Positions 1-8,600 of a stretch of DNA of 64,000 bases are shown in pieces; positions within the stretch are counted from its first letter, which is position 1; each line of letters opens with the position of its first letter. A model generated the notes under the pieces. The model ran no database searches, had not been told where the DNA came from, and was given only the letters and a program-made list of their open reading frames with translations. Position numbers and translations under genes: made by a program. This DNA is from CALDTK01 sp963837005 (GTDB lineage Bacteria > Bacteroidota > Bacteroidia > Chitinophagales > Saprospiraceae), in assembly GCA_963837005.1 (NCBI GenBank), contig CAWIMC010000013.1, forward strand, positions 124,001-188,000. The letters run 5' to 3'.

Positions 1-245
1 TGAAGGCGGCTTTGGCCTGTGGCGGCTATGGCCTGAAGGCGGCGTTGGCCTGCGGCGTTGCTGTGGGTGACGGGTGCAGGAAGGGGCTTTGGGGCTGGGG
101 CTTTGGGGCTTTGGGGCTTTGGGGCTGTTGAACCGCGAGAGGGCTAGCGTTTATTGCTCGGCAAGTAAACCCTCGGGGGGCGGAGGTCGGTTCAACGACC
201 TCGCTAGGTCTCTACAGGGGTGCCCCTAGCTTACTTACAGTGCGA
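1..245. repeat. Intergenic with short GGGGCTTT tandem repeat
   Basis: No credible gene is seen before position 246. Positions 83-127 hold about five copies of an 8-9 base unit GGGGCTTT. Positions 1-60 repeat a GGCGG-TTGGCCTG theme twice. This is downstream of pepD, which ends at 246 on the minus strand. It looks like low-complexity 3' flanking DNA. Confidence 0.5.
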
Positions 246-1679
246 CTACAAGGCCGCGAGCACAGCCTGTAGGTATCCCCAGAATCGATCGACGCTACTA
301 ACCTGCACCCGCTCGTCGGGACTGTGTGCACCACGGATGTTGGGCCCGAAGCTGACCATCTCCATCTTGGGATAGACTGCCCCGATGATGCCACATTCCA
401 GGCCCGCGTGCACGACGTTGACGTTGGGGCTTTCGCCAAAACGCTCGGTGTACAGATCACGCATCTTGTCGAGTAGGCCCGACTGTGCCCGCGGTGCCCA
501 CCCAGGGTAGTCGCCGCTCGTACTCACGTCGGCACCAATCATCTCGTAGAGACCCATGATCGCTGCAGCCTCCGCGTCGCGCTCGGAGTCGACGGCGCTG
601 CGCGTGAGGCACAACACTTCGTAGCTGCCGTCGGCGATGCAGACGCGGGCTAGGTTATTGCTCGTTTGGACGAGATTCGGCACCGTCGGGCTCATGCGCC
701 AGATGCCATGGGGCGTAGCCTGCAGAGTACGGAGGAGTCGCCGTTGGAACTCCTCAGGGAGGACATGCTCCGGCACGTCGATCGCTTCGATGAGGATCTC
801 TAGGTTCGGGTCCGTTCCGGCGTACTCGGCGGTGATGCTGGTTTTGGCGAAAGCCGTCAACTTTCGAAAATGCGCCTCGTCCGTCACGCTAATCACCGCG
901 CATGCTTCCCTGGCCAGAGCATTGCGGAGACTCCCGCCCTCAAAACTCGCCAGTCGCAGGCCGGCCGCTTCCCCGGCTAGCAATAGGCGCACTAAGAGCT
1001 GATTGGCGTTGCCGAGGCCCTTATGGATATCCATACCGGAGTGCCCACCGCTCAGCCCCTTCACAGTGACCCGCAAGCCCGACAGCCGCTTATCGGACGA
1101 CTCGACCACGTACTTCCCCCGTGCCGTCACATCGACGCCGCCCGCGCAGCCGATCGTCAGTTCGTCGTCGTCTTCGGTATCGAGGTTGAGGAGGTACTTC
1201 GCCTTGAGCCAGCCTGGCTGCAATCCTTTGGCACCCGTCATCCCGGTTTCCTCATCGACTGTAAAGAGGCACTCGAGCGGGCCGTGCGCTAGGTCGGCTG
1301 CCGCCAAAACGCTCATCATCGTCGCTACGCCAATGCCGTTGTCGGCCCCGAGCGTAGTCCCCTCGGCCTGCACCCAATCCCCCTCCCGCCGCATCTGGAT
1401 ACCTTCGGTCGCGAAGTCGAAGCCCGTTCCAGCGTTCTGCTGGTGCACCATATCGAGGTGGGATTGCAGCGCCACCGTCGGCCGACCTTCTCGACCGGGA
1501 CTGGCGGGCTTGCGGATCAACACATTCCCCACGGCGTCGCGCTCGGTCGGAAGATGGAGGCTTTCGCCAAAACGCACCATGAATTCAATGACGCGCTCCT
1601 CGTGCTTCGAGGGTCTCGGCACGGCATTGAGTTTCGCGAAGTGTCGAAAGATAGACGTGTCGGGCAGGTTCGTACTCAT
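246..1679 (-). CDS. pepD: Aminoacyl-histidine dipeptidase (M20 family, PepD)
   Basis: A 477-residue cytosolic zinc dipeptidase that hydrolyses dipeptides such as Xaa-His. Metal ligands are visible in family order: SHLDMV (His74, Asp76), TTLGADNG (Asp113), the catalytic pair DEETG (Glu143-Glu144), NLDTED (Asp167) and a C-terminal GAHSPDE histidine. The length is normal for PepD, and the extra lid domain lies between about residues 185 and 390. Three GTTTT-mini-hairpins fall inside the gene (428, 841, 1559); in frame they encode FGES, AFAKT and FGES. The gene is divergent from the FtsZ-like gene and shares its AT-rich upstream region. The family assignment is secure; the true substrate is inferred. 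Confidence 0.93.
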   Translation of the reverse strand: MSTNLPDTSIFRHFAKLNAVPRPSKHEERVIEFMVRFGESLHLPTERDAVGNVLIRKPASPGREGRPTVALQSHLDMVHQQNAGTGFDFATEGIQMRREGDWVQAEGTTLGADNGIGVATMMSVLAAADLAHGPLECLFTVDEETGMTGAKGLQPGWLKAKYLLNLDTEDDDELTIGCAGGVDVTARGKYVVESSDKRLSGLRVTVKGLSGGHSGMDIHKGLGNANQLLVRLLLAGEAAGLRLASFEGGSLRNALAREACAVISVTDEAHFRKLTAFAKTSITAEYAGTDPNLEILIEAIDVPEHVLPEEFQRRLLRTLQATPHGIWRMSPTVPNLVQTSNNLARVCIADGSYEVLCLTRSAVDSERDAEAAAIMGLYEMIGADVSTSGDYPGWAPRAQSGLLDKMRDLYTERFGESPNVNVVHAGLECGIIGAVYPKMEMVSFGPNIRGAHSPDERVQVSSVDRFWGYLQAVLAAL

Positions 1680-1702
1680 GAAGCAATGAAAGCGCCTACT
1701 AC

Positions 1703-1737
1703 CAAATTGTTTGTATTAAGAATCTTAAAACAATTTG
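1703..1737. promoter_or_regulatory. Inverted repeat between divergent genes, operator candidate
   Basis: A perfect 10-base inverted repeat (CAAATTGTTT at 1703-1712, AAACAATTTG at 1728-1737) encloses a second, inner palindrome with TTAAGA and TCTTAA arms. It sits in the most AT-rich stretch of the neighbourhood, about 25 bases upstream of pepD and 140 bases upstream of the FtsZ-like gene. Position and symmetry suggest a regulator-binding site or a hairpin in the leader. This is inference from symmetry only. Confidence 0.4.
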
Positions 1738-1877
1738 TTGATCAAGTCTCGCATTTACTAACATTTTACCCATATCTATTGAATTTTATGTGAAAAGCGA
1801 GCAACTTCGCAAATGCTGCGTTAGCACGCGTAGCACACCTTCGGTTTCGGCCGAAGGATCGCACTATAGAAACCACT

Positions 1878-2690
1878 ATGAATACGCTTTTCACCTTGCG
1901 TGGGCTGGGCCATCGCGGTCGTATGCTCGCGCACCAGCTCTCGCTGGAGCGGCCCCCGCGTCCGGCACACGCATTGCCCGGTATCGAGTTTACGATCATC
2001 GACCTGGACGATCCCCGCGTAGAGGTCGCCATGTTGGCATCGACCATCTCGGCACGGCCCAACATCCTCAAGCGTATCGCTCTCGTGTTGGTCCCCAACG
2101 CTTTTGATCTGCGCACTCCGCCCAGCGGCATCTTCGCCATCCGCGAACAGTTCGACGCCTGGATCCCGGTGTTGCCCTACGAGGTCATCCACCCCCATCA
2201 GGTCCACGAAGAGGGTATTCGCAAAGGGTACCTACCTTCACTTCGCACCATCTTCTGGCGCCTCGTCCGCATGGTGCAGCACCAGGGCATGGTCAAGTTC
2301 GTCGACTCCGACTTCGAAGAGTTTTGGTCCGGCGGCGCTACCCTGTGGAGCTTCCAGGTCTCCGCTTCCGGCACCAACCGCGCCGAGCTCGCTGCCGACC
2401 TTCTCGAATCCTCCGCCGCCGAGCCCCTCTTCTGGAATGCCGTGAGTCACAAGTGGATGCTCCAGATTTGTACCTCCTCCGAACCAGGTCTCGAGGTCAC
2501 CATGGAGGAGATTGTCGCCGTTACCGAGCGCTTTTCGGGCGACCCCTTCCACCTCGAGGGCATCCGCTGGGCCAACGTCTACGACGACGACCTCGAAGAC
2601 CGCATGGTGATCGACGTCCTCGCCATCGGCGAGCCGCTGCCCTACAAGCAAGAGACGCTGCTGGTGGCGGACGTGCACCGGATGAGCTAG
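1878..2690 (+). CDS. Divergent FtsZ-like protein lacking the GTP-binding loop
   Basis: A 270-residue protein whose second half follows the FtsZ/tubulin layout by eye. LVPNAFDLRTPPS (about 71-83) sits where FtsZ has its PF-FEG strand. WIPVLPYEV (95-103) matches the 'DTLIVIPND' strand. GMVKFVDSDFEEFWSGGA (137-154) matches the 'INLDFADV' segment. NRAELAA follows, then a C-terminal domain with LEVTMEEI and a WANVYDDDLEDRMVIDVLAIG ending like FtsZ's 'D--VTVIATG'. The glycine-rich GTP loop (GGGTGTG) and about 100 N-terminal residues of a full FtsZ are missing. It may be a non-polymerising paralog or regulator. No signal peptide. Similarity is judged from memory of the family, so the call is tentative. 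Confidence 0.5.
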   Translation: MNTLFTLRGLGHRGRMLAHQLSLERPPRPAHALPGIEFTIIDLDDPRVEVAMLASTISARPNILKRIALVLVPNAFDLRTPPSGIFAIREQFDAWIPVLPYEVIHPHQVHEEGIRKGYLPSLRTIFWRLVRMVQHQGMVKFVDSDFEEFWSGGATLWSFQVSASGTNRAELAADLLESSAAEPLFWNAVSHKWMLQICTSSEPGLEVTMEEIVAVTERFSGDPFHLEGIRWANVYDDDLEDRMVIDVLAIGEPLPYKQETLLVADVHRMS

Positions 2691-2695
2691 GGCGA

Positions 2696-2957
2696 GGGCG
2701 GCTTCCGTGCTCCGCACGGGCCCCCAACCTTTGTAGCGGGGGCGGCTTCCGTGCTCCGCACGGCCCCCCGACCTTTGCAGCGGGGGCGGCTTCCGTGCTC
2801 CGCACGGGCCCCCGACCTTTGCAGCGGGGGCGGCTTCCGTGCTCCGCACGACCCCCGACCTTTGCAGCGGGGGCGGCTTCCGTGCTCCGCACGGCCCCCC
2901 GACCTTTGCAGCGGGGGCGGCTTTCGTGCTCCGCACGGGCCCCCGACCTTTGCAGCG
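2696..2957. repeat. Tandem array, six 43-44 bp units (left half of mirrored array)
   Basis: Six units start at 2697, 2741, 2785, 2829, 2872 and 2916 with a period of 43-44 bases. Each contains GGCGGCTTCCGTGCTCCGC followed by ACGGGCCCCCGACCTTTGCAG. Inside each unit CCGTGC-TCC-GCACGG is a 6-base-pair hairpin. The array begins directly after the FtsZ-like stop codon and faces an inverted array (3007-3269), so the two could form a long stem. It lies between convergent genes. Confidence 0.9.
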
Positions 2958-3006
2958 GTAGCTTTGTAAGCTACTCCAATATCTTTTGGTTCGCGACATG
3001 CTGAGG

Positions 3007-3269
3007 GCCCGTGCGGAGCACGGAAGCCGCCCTCGCGCCACCAATAAATGACATACTGAAAGCCCGTGCGGAGCACGGAAGCCGCCCTCGTGCCACCAAT
3101 AAATGACATGCTGAAAGCCCGTGCGGAGCACGGAAGCCGCCCTCGTGCCACCAATAAATGGCATACTGAAAGCCCGTGCGGAGCACGGAAGCCGCCCTCG
3201 TGCCACCAATAAATGACATACTGAAAGCCCGTGCGGAACACGGAAGCCGCCCTCGCGCCACCAATAAAA
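3007..3269. repeat. Tandem array, five 55 bp units (right half, inverted)
   Basis: Five units start at 3007, 3062, 3117, 3172 and 3227, exactly 55 bases apart. Each starts with GCCCGTGCGGAGCACGGAAG, the reverse complement of the core of the left array, followed by a different spacer (GCCACCAATAAATGACATACT). The cores are shared but the spacers are not, so the two halves amplified separately. The unique centre is 2958-3006. Confidence 0.9.
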
Positions 3270-3300
3270 AAAGCGCAGCCCATCTTTCGATGGACTGCGC
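3266..3300 (-). terminator. Rho-independent terminator of the skp gene
   Basis: On the minus strand a 12-base stem (3289-3300 with 3273-3284, one G-T mismatch) closes a short loop and is followed by seven T residues (3266-3272). It lies 40 bases beyond the stop of the Skp gene at 3342. Confidence 0.8.
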
Positions 3301-3341
3301 CGCTTTGTAGAGTTGGATAGTGTAATCCGGTAAGCCAAAGC

Positions 3342-3851
3342 TTACATCGAGGCCAACTTGGCCTTGACCTTGGTCGTGATGTCGGAGCTTTCGTCAGCGT
3401 AGAGGATGACGCCCCCCGTAGAGCCGTCGAAAACGTAGGTGAGTTGGTCCTCTTTAGCGACGGCCTCGATGGCCTGGTTAACCTTGTCGAAGATCGGCTG
3501 GATCTTCTCCTGGCGACGCTTCTGGAGGGCCTCCGAGATCTTCTGCTCCTCGCCGCCGAGTTCTTCCTGCTTGGTCTGCAGGCGCACCTGGGCTTCTTGG
3601 AGTTGCTTCGGGGTCATCTCGCCGGCTTCATTCTTGCGCTGAAGTTCAGCGTACTCCGCCTGGAAGGCTTCTACCTTAGTTTGGAAGAGCTTCTGCTGCT
3701 GGTCGCGGTAGCCGACGAGGTCGGACTCAGCGGCCTTCATGTCATCCATCCCGGCGAGCAGCGACTCGGAGTTGACATAGCCGAATTTCTGGGCCTGGGC
3801 GGTGAAAGCGCCCGCGACAAAGAGCAGGGCGACGAGAAAGAGATTGCGCAT
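3342..3851 (-). CDS. OmpH/Skp family periplasmic chaperone
   Basis: A 169-residue OmpH-type protein. A signal peptide (residues 1-20, ending TAQAQ) leads into KFGYVNSESLL, the usual first beta strand. A long charged coiled coil follows (about 35-125, rich in Gln, Glu and Lys), then a closing beta segment LTYVFDGSTGGVILYAD. Skp proteins bind unfolded outer-membrane proteins in the periplasm. The next gene upstream is a second paralog 204 bases away; bamA is not adjacent, unlike the common bamA-skp-skp order. Transcription probably starts from the -7 box at 3902. Confidence 0.88.
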   Translation of the reverse strand: MRNLFLVALLFVAGAFTAQAQKFGYVNSESLLAGMDDMKAAESDLVGYRDQQQKLFQTKVEAFQAEYAELQRKNEAGEMTPKQLQEAQVRLQTKQEELGGEEQKISEALQKRRQEKIQPIFDKVNQAIEAVAKEDQLTYVFDGSTGGVILYADESSDITTKVKAKLASM

Positions 3852-3901
3852 AGTGTCGTAACGTTTGAGAGGTTCGGGGTGCGGCCTGTCGGCTGCGGGG
3901 A

Positions 3902-3909
3902 CAAAGTTA
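3902..3909 (-). promoter_or_regulatory. Bacteroidota -7 box (TAACTTTG) for skp
   Basis: TAACTTTG on the minus strand matches the Bacteroidota consensus TAnnTTTG exactly. It lies about 50 bases upstream of the skp start at 3851. No clear -33 TTG is seen at the right spacing, so the call rests on the -7 box alone. Confidence 0.45.
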
Positions 3910-4055
3910 AAAGTGTTGTGGGTGCGGGGCGGGGGGTTAACGAAGCTTTGGGTTTCTGTTTGGTTGTTTGGTTGGGAGGTGGTTTGGTTCGCTGCCGCTG
4001 ATACGATGTCCCCCGGCCACCAAACAACCCCCTAACCAAATCACCAAATAATCCG

Positions 4056-4580
4056 CTACTTCTCCGCCGCGACGGCCGCCTTGAGTTCGTCGGTTTTGTC
4101 GAAAGACGACTTCGAAAAGAGGAGGCCCGCACTAGAGCCCTTGTCGAAGATGAGATCGTAGCCGCGGGCCTCGGCGTATTTCGTCATCGCGGCGTAGACC
4201 TTGTCCTGGATCGGCTGTACGAGTTCGGCACGGCGCTCGAAGAGCTCGCCCTCGGGCCCAAAGCGGTTTTTCTGCATCTCGCGGACGCGGGTCTCGGCCT
4301 CGACAATGGACTCCTCGCGCTCGCGGCGGGCGTCGTCGCTCAACAGGACTTGCTCAGCCTGGTAGCGGTTGTACATACCCTTGATCTTGTCGTACTCCCC
4401 GGCGATCTCCTGGCGCCAGGCCTCGGCGACGCGGTCGAGTTCGACCTGAGACTGCTTATAAAGTTCGAGACTCTCGAGCACGGCCGTGATGTCGACCACG
4501 GCAATGCGCTGGGCCTGGGCAGAGGCGCTGAGAAGGAGGACCGCGACGGCGGCGAGGAGCAAGGAGGATAATTTCTTCAT
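4056..4580 (-). CDS. OmpH/Skp family periplasmic chaperone (second copy)
   Basis: A 174-residue paralog of the neighbouring Skp gene. A lipophilic signal peptide ending SAQAQ (residues 1-23) is followed by RIAVVDITAVLE, a coiled coil with many Arg and Glu (about 45-125), and YDLIFDKGSSAGLLFSK near the C-terminus. Predicted role: outer-membrane protein chaperone in the periplasm. The two copies share layout but little sequence, which suggests an old duplication. The upstream region carries two facing mini-hairpins. Confidence 0.86.
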   Translation of the reverse strand: MKKLSSLLLAAVAVLLLSASAQAQRIAVVDITAVLESLELYKQSQVELDRVAEAWRQEIAGEYDKIKGMYNRYQAEQVLLSDDARREREESIVEAETRVREMQKNRFGPEGELFERRAELVQPIQDKVYAAMTKYAEARGYDLIFDKGSSAGLLFSKSSFDKTDELKAAVAAEK

Positions 4581-4658
4581 GGTGTAGGTCGTAAGTCGCT
4601 GCTAAGTACCGTGTTTCGCGGCGTTTTATTGCAGTGGGGCATAGGTACACGTTGCGGC

Positions 4659-4714
4659 GGCTTTCGCCAAAACTTACCGTAACTCCCTGAAGGTAAGGCG
4701 TTTTGCCGAAAGGC
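4659..4714. repeat. Pair of GTTTT mini-hairpins in opposite orientation
   Basis: 4659-4673 is the minus-oriented GGC/GCC form and 4700-4714 the plus-oriented GCC/GGC form, 26 bases apart in the divergent intergenic region between skp and the M48 gene. Their outer ends face away from each other. This is one of only two places where elements sit within 60 bases of each other (the other is 49432/49474). Confidence 0.85.
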
Positions 4715-4817
4715 GTACCCTGCCTGTGTTAGGGGGTCTTAACCTGGCTTTAACCGCGCACCTATGACGACGGTGGTGCGTTACCTCGTTTGCAATTCCT
4801 ACACCAACCAGATACCC

Positions 4818-5603
4818 GTGCGCAAGACCACTTTTTTGGCCCTCCTCGCCCTCGCCGTCACCGGCCTCAACTGCAGCAAGATCAATGTCTTTAGCTTAGA
4901 CCAAGATCGACAACTCGGCGCACAGGTCAACCAGGAAATCCTCTCTAACCCAGCCGAATATCCCGTATTGCCCGAGCGCGGCAACGAGGAGGTCTACCGC
5001 TACATCCGGGGGATCACGACCAAAATTCTGAACTCCGGGAAGGTGGAGCATAAAAACGACTTCGCCTGGGAGGTGCGCATCATCAAGGACGACAAAACGC
5101 TCAATGCCTTCTGTACGCCCGGCGGCTACATCTACGTGTACACGGGCCTCATCAAGTACCTCGACTCCGAGGAGCAACTGGCGGGCGTGATGGGGCACGA
5201 GATTGCACACGCCGACCAGCGGCACTCCACCAAAGCCATGACGAAGCAGTATGGCTTCTCGGCGCTGGTCGCAATTGCAACTGGAGGACAGGGGGCCGGT
5301 GCACAGCTCGGACAGGTAGCGGCTGGCCTCGCGGGATTGAAGTTTGGGCGCGACGCCGAGACCGAGGCCGACACCTACTCGGTGGTGTACCTCTGCCCGA
5401 CCGGCTACGAGGCCGACGGCGCGGCGGACTTCTTCATCAAACTCGAGCAGGGCGACCAGGGCGGTCGTCCGCCAGCCTTCCTCAGCACCCACCCGAACCC
5501 CGGCAATCGCGTGCAGAACATCCAGCAGCAGGCGAAGGAGCGAGGCTGTAGTGGCCGCGAGACCAATCAGGCGGAGTACGCGCGGATGAAGGCGCGGATA
5601 TAG
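4818..5603 (+). CDS. M48 family metalloprotease, lipoprotein
   Basis: A zinc metalloprotease of the M48 (Ste24/LoiP/BepA) group. The GTG at 4818 gives MRKTTFLALLALAVTGLNC, a lipoprotein signal with Cys19 as lipidation site; the earlier ATG at 4764 would put 18 extra residues before it. The zinc motif is HEIAH at about residues 129-133 (GVMGHEIAHADQRHS), and the third ligand lies in RDAETEADTYS. A C-terminal STHPNPGNRV is typical of periplasmic M48 proteases. Likely role: quality control of envelope proteins, fitting its position beside skp. It converges with the hybrid sensor, whose stop is 27 bases away. Confidence 0.9.
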   Translation: MRKTTFLALLALAVTGLNCSKINVFSLDQDRQLGAQVNQEILSNPAEYPVLPERGNEEVYRYIRGITTKILNSGKVEHKNDFAWEVRIIKDDKTLNAFCTPGGYIYVYTGLIKYLDSEEQLAGVMGHEIAHADQRHSTKAMTKQYGFSALVAIATGGQGAGAQLGQVAAGLAGLKFGRDAETEADTYSVVYLCPTGYEADGAADFFIKLEQGDQGGRPPAFLSTHPNPGNRVQNIQQQAKERGCSGRETNQAEYARMKARI

Positions 5604-5630
5604 GCGGCGTGTCGTGAAAACCAATGTTTT

Positions 5631-8600
5631 TCATGACGCCGACGCCGCCCCCCATCCCGAAGGCCTCACCCCATACAGCTCCGTAAACGCATTCGAAAAG
5701 TGCGCCACGCTCTTGAAGCCCACCGCATACGCCACCTCGCTCACGTTGCCCTCGCCTTCCCTTAGTAGCCCGGTCGCTCGCTGTAGTCGATACTCGCGCA
5801 GCAACTGCGATGGCGGCTTCCCGAGCAAATCGACGAGTTGGCGATGCAGATGACTACGACTGATGTGTAGCCTTGCGGCAAAACCTTCCACCGTCCAGGT
5901 CTCGTCCCCGTGGCACTCGTGAAGCGCGGCGTCGACCTCGGCGAGGAAGGCCAACTCATCTGCGGCAAGCCGGGACTTGACCGGCTGTAGCGGGGTGCTC
6001 GCCGAGGCCGAGCCCTCCTCGGCAGGCGAGATTACGACGGCACCCGCAGTCGAGGTCCTTGCGCCCACGCCACTCCCCGCAAAGCGCTCTCGCCAGCGCC
6101 GCCGCTCTTGGATGAGCTTGTCGACCACGAGGGCTAATTCCTCGGCATCAAAAGGCTTCGTGAGGTAAGCGTCGGACTGGTGACGCAGGCCCTCGAGACG
6201 CTGATGCTGCGCGCTGCGGGCCGTAAGCAGCACAATAGGGATAAAGGAGGTGTGTACGGAGGCCTTGAGCGTATCGCAGAGTTCGAGCCCGTCGGTGATC
6301 GGCATCATGACATCCGAGACGATCAGGTCCGGCAAGAATTGCTCGGCGAGACGGATACCCTCGGCACCATCGGCGGCCTCGAGGATGCGGTAGCGGTCGC
6401 CGAGCTGCTGCGCTACGTACGCCCGGATGCTGGCGTGGTCCTCGACGACGAGGACGCTGGGGCGCTCGTCGTCGGCATCGGGGAGCCGGACGGGGGCTTT
6501 CGCCAAAACTGCAGCCGCGCGCATCATGGAGGCAGTCGTGCTCGTGAGCGCTTCAGTAGCTGCCGGGCCTTGCCGAGCTTCCGCTACCGGTGAGGGCACG
6601 CCATCCCGCATCAGCGCATCGAGCTTCGGGGTACTTTCTAGGACCTCGTCGGCGGGGCGCTGTATCGGTAGCGATAGCGTGAAGCGGCTACCGCTGCCCT
6701 CCGTGCTCACTACCGAAAGGTCGCCGTGCTCTAGCCGGGCGAGTTCGCGAGCCAGCGAGAGACCGATGCCCGTGCCGATCGTACGTGTGGCCCCGGACTC
6801 GTCGACGCGGAAAAAGCGATCGAAGACACTCGGGAGGTCGGCAGCAGGGATGCCGCGGCCGGTGTCCCGGACGGAGAAGTGGACGGTGGCCGCGTCGGCC
6901 CGTTCGGGTCGCTCCAGCGAGTGGGCCACAGAGGAGCCGCCGTGCGGGGTGGCACTCGCTGGAGCGACCCGAACGCCACCGGTGGCCCGTTCGGGTCGCT
7001 CCAGCGAGTGGGCCACAGAGGAGCCGCTATGTGGGGTGGCACTCGCTGGAGCGACCCCAACGCCACCCAAGCGCACCTCCAGCACCACCTGCCCGCCACT
7101 CGGCGTGAACTTGATCCCGTTGCTGATCAGATTCCCCAAAATCCGCTGTAGATGCTGCGGATCAGCGGTGACCGTCGGCAAATCCTCATCGATCCCCTCC
7201 ACCCGCAGGCGCACCCCCTTGCGCGCGGCGAGCTGCCTAAATTCATGAAGCATCAACTCCAGAAAAGGCTCGACCGCGATGGCGCTCGGCCGGGACTGCA
7301 ACTGACCGGCCTCCAGCTGCGAGATGTCGAGCAACTCCTCGACGAGTTCATTCAACCGACCGGCGTTCTCGCGGGCGAGGGAAAGGTTCTGGCGGTGTTG
7401 CGGCGGGAGCTTCGAGAGTCCGTCGGCGCGCAAGAGGTCGTCGAGCGGACCGCTGATCAGCGTCAACGGCGTGCGGAACTCGTGGCTCACGTTGGTGAAA
7501 AAGTTGGTCTTCACGCGGTCCAACTCGCGGAGCTGCTCGGCCTCGGCGCGCTGGCGGCGTTCGCGGCGGCGCTCGCGGGCGCGGTTTTGGCGAAAGCCGT
7601 ATGCGACATACGCAGCACCCGCCACGAACAATGCATAGGCGAGGTAGGCCCACCACGTCCGGTACCAGGGTGGTTGGATGTAGATGTCCAACGCACTGCC
7701 CACGCCAGCAAAGTCGCTCGCGCCGACGGCGGCCTGGACCTCGAAGCGGTAGTCCCCTGGTGGTAGGTTGGTGTAGGTCGCGCTCGTCCGGTTGTCGGCG
7801 ATCTGCCACTCGTCCCCGTAGCCGACCAAGCGGTAGCGGATCCGCATGGTGGCCGGGAAGGCAAACTCGAGGGCAGCGAACTGGATCTCCAGGTCTCGTT
7901 GGTCGGCGGCCAAGGTCAGCTTTCGCAAAAACGGGATGGCCACGCCCTCCGCCCCGCTGATCGTCTCGCCGCGCACGAGCACCCCCGAGATCACCGTCGG
8001 TGGCGTGCGCTGGAGCGAGAACATGCTGTCCGGGTAGAAGCGGTTGAAACCATAGATCCCGCCGAAGAACAGCTCTCCGTCCGCGGCCGTGAAGCGCGAG
8101 GTGGAGTTGAACTCTAGGTCTTGCAGCCCGTGCTCGAGACCGAAATTGTACACCTTCCCGCTGCGCTGATCGATGGCCGAGATGCCTTGGTTGGTCGACA
8201 CCCAAACCCGATTCCTGTCATCGACGCGGATAGCGTTGGCCACATCGTTGAGCAACCCTGAATTTTGGGAATTGTAGTGCGTGAACTCACCCGTAGCCGG
8301 ATCGAGGCGGCTTAGGCCAAAGCCGTCGGTCCCGACCCAAACGTAGCCCTCCCTATCCTCGGCGAGGTCGATGATGAGATTGGACGAGATGCCGCGGGGA
8401 TCGTCGTGGTCGTAGGCGTAGTGCTGCCAGGTACCCGTGCGGTCGTCAAAGCGCAATAGGCCGTTTTGACGCATGCCGAAGTAAGCCTCACCACTCGCGG
8501 CAACGAAAGCGGAAGAGACGACTTGCGGTGGGACCTCTTTCCGGATCTCCGCTGGCGGGCAGTAAGTAATGAACTTTTCCAGCGCCTCGTCGTAGCGCGT

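Noticed and set aside
2696..3269. CRISPR array
   Set aside because: Spacers are identical between units instead of unique, repeat halves are in opposite orientation, and no cas gene is near.
2238..3338. Long minus-strand open frame of 366 codons across the mirrored repeat array
   Set aside because: It is made of repeat units (GARAASVLRTGF, RAEHGSRPR) and antisense to the FtsZ-like gene; the frames stay open because the units avoid stops, and several frames on both strands do so equally.
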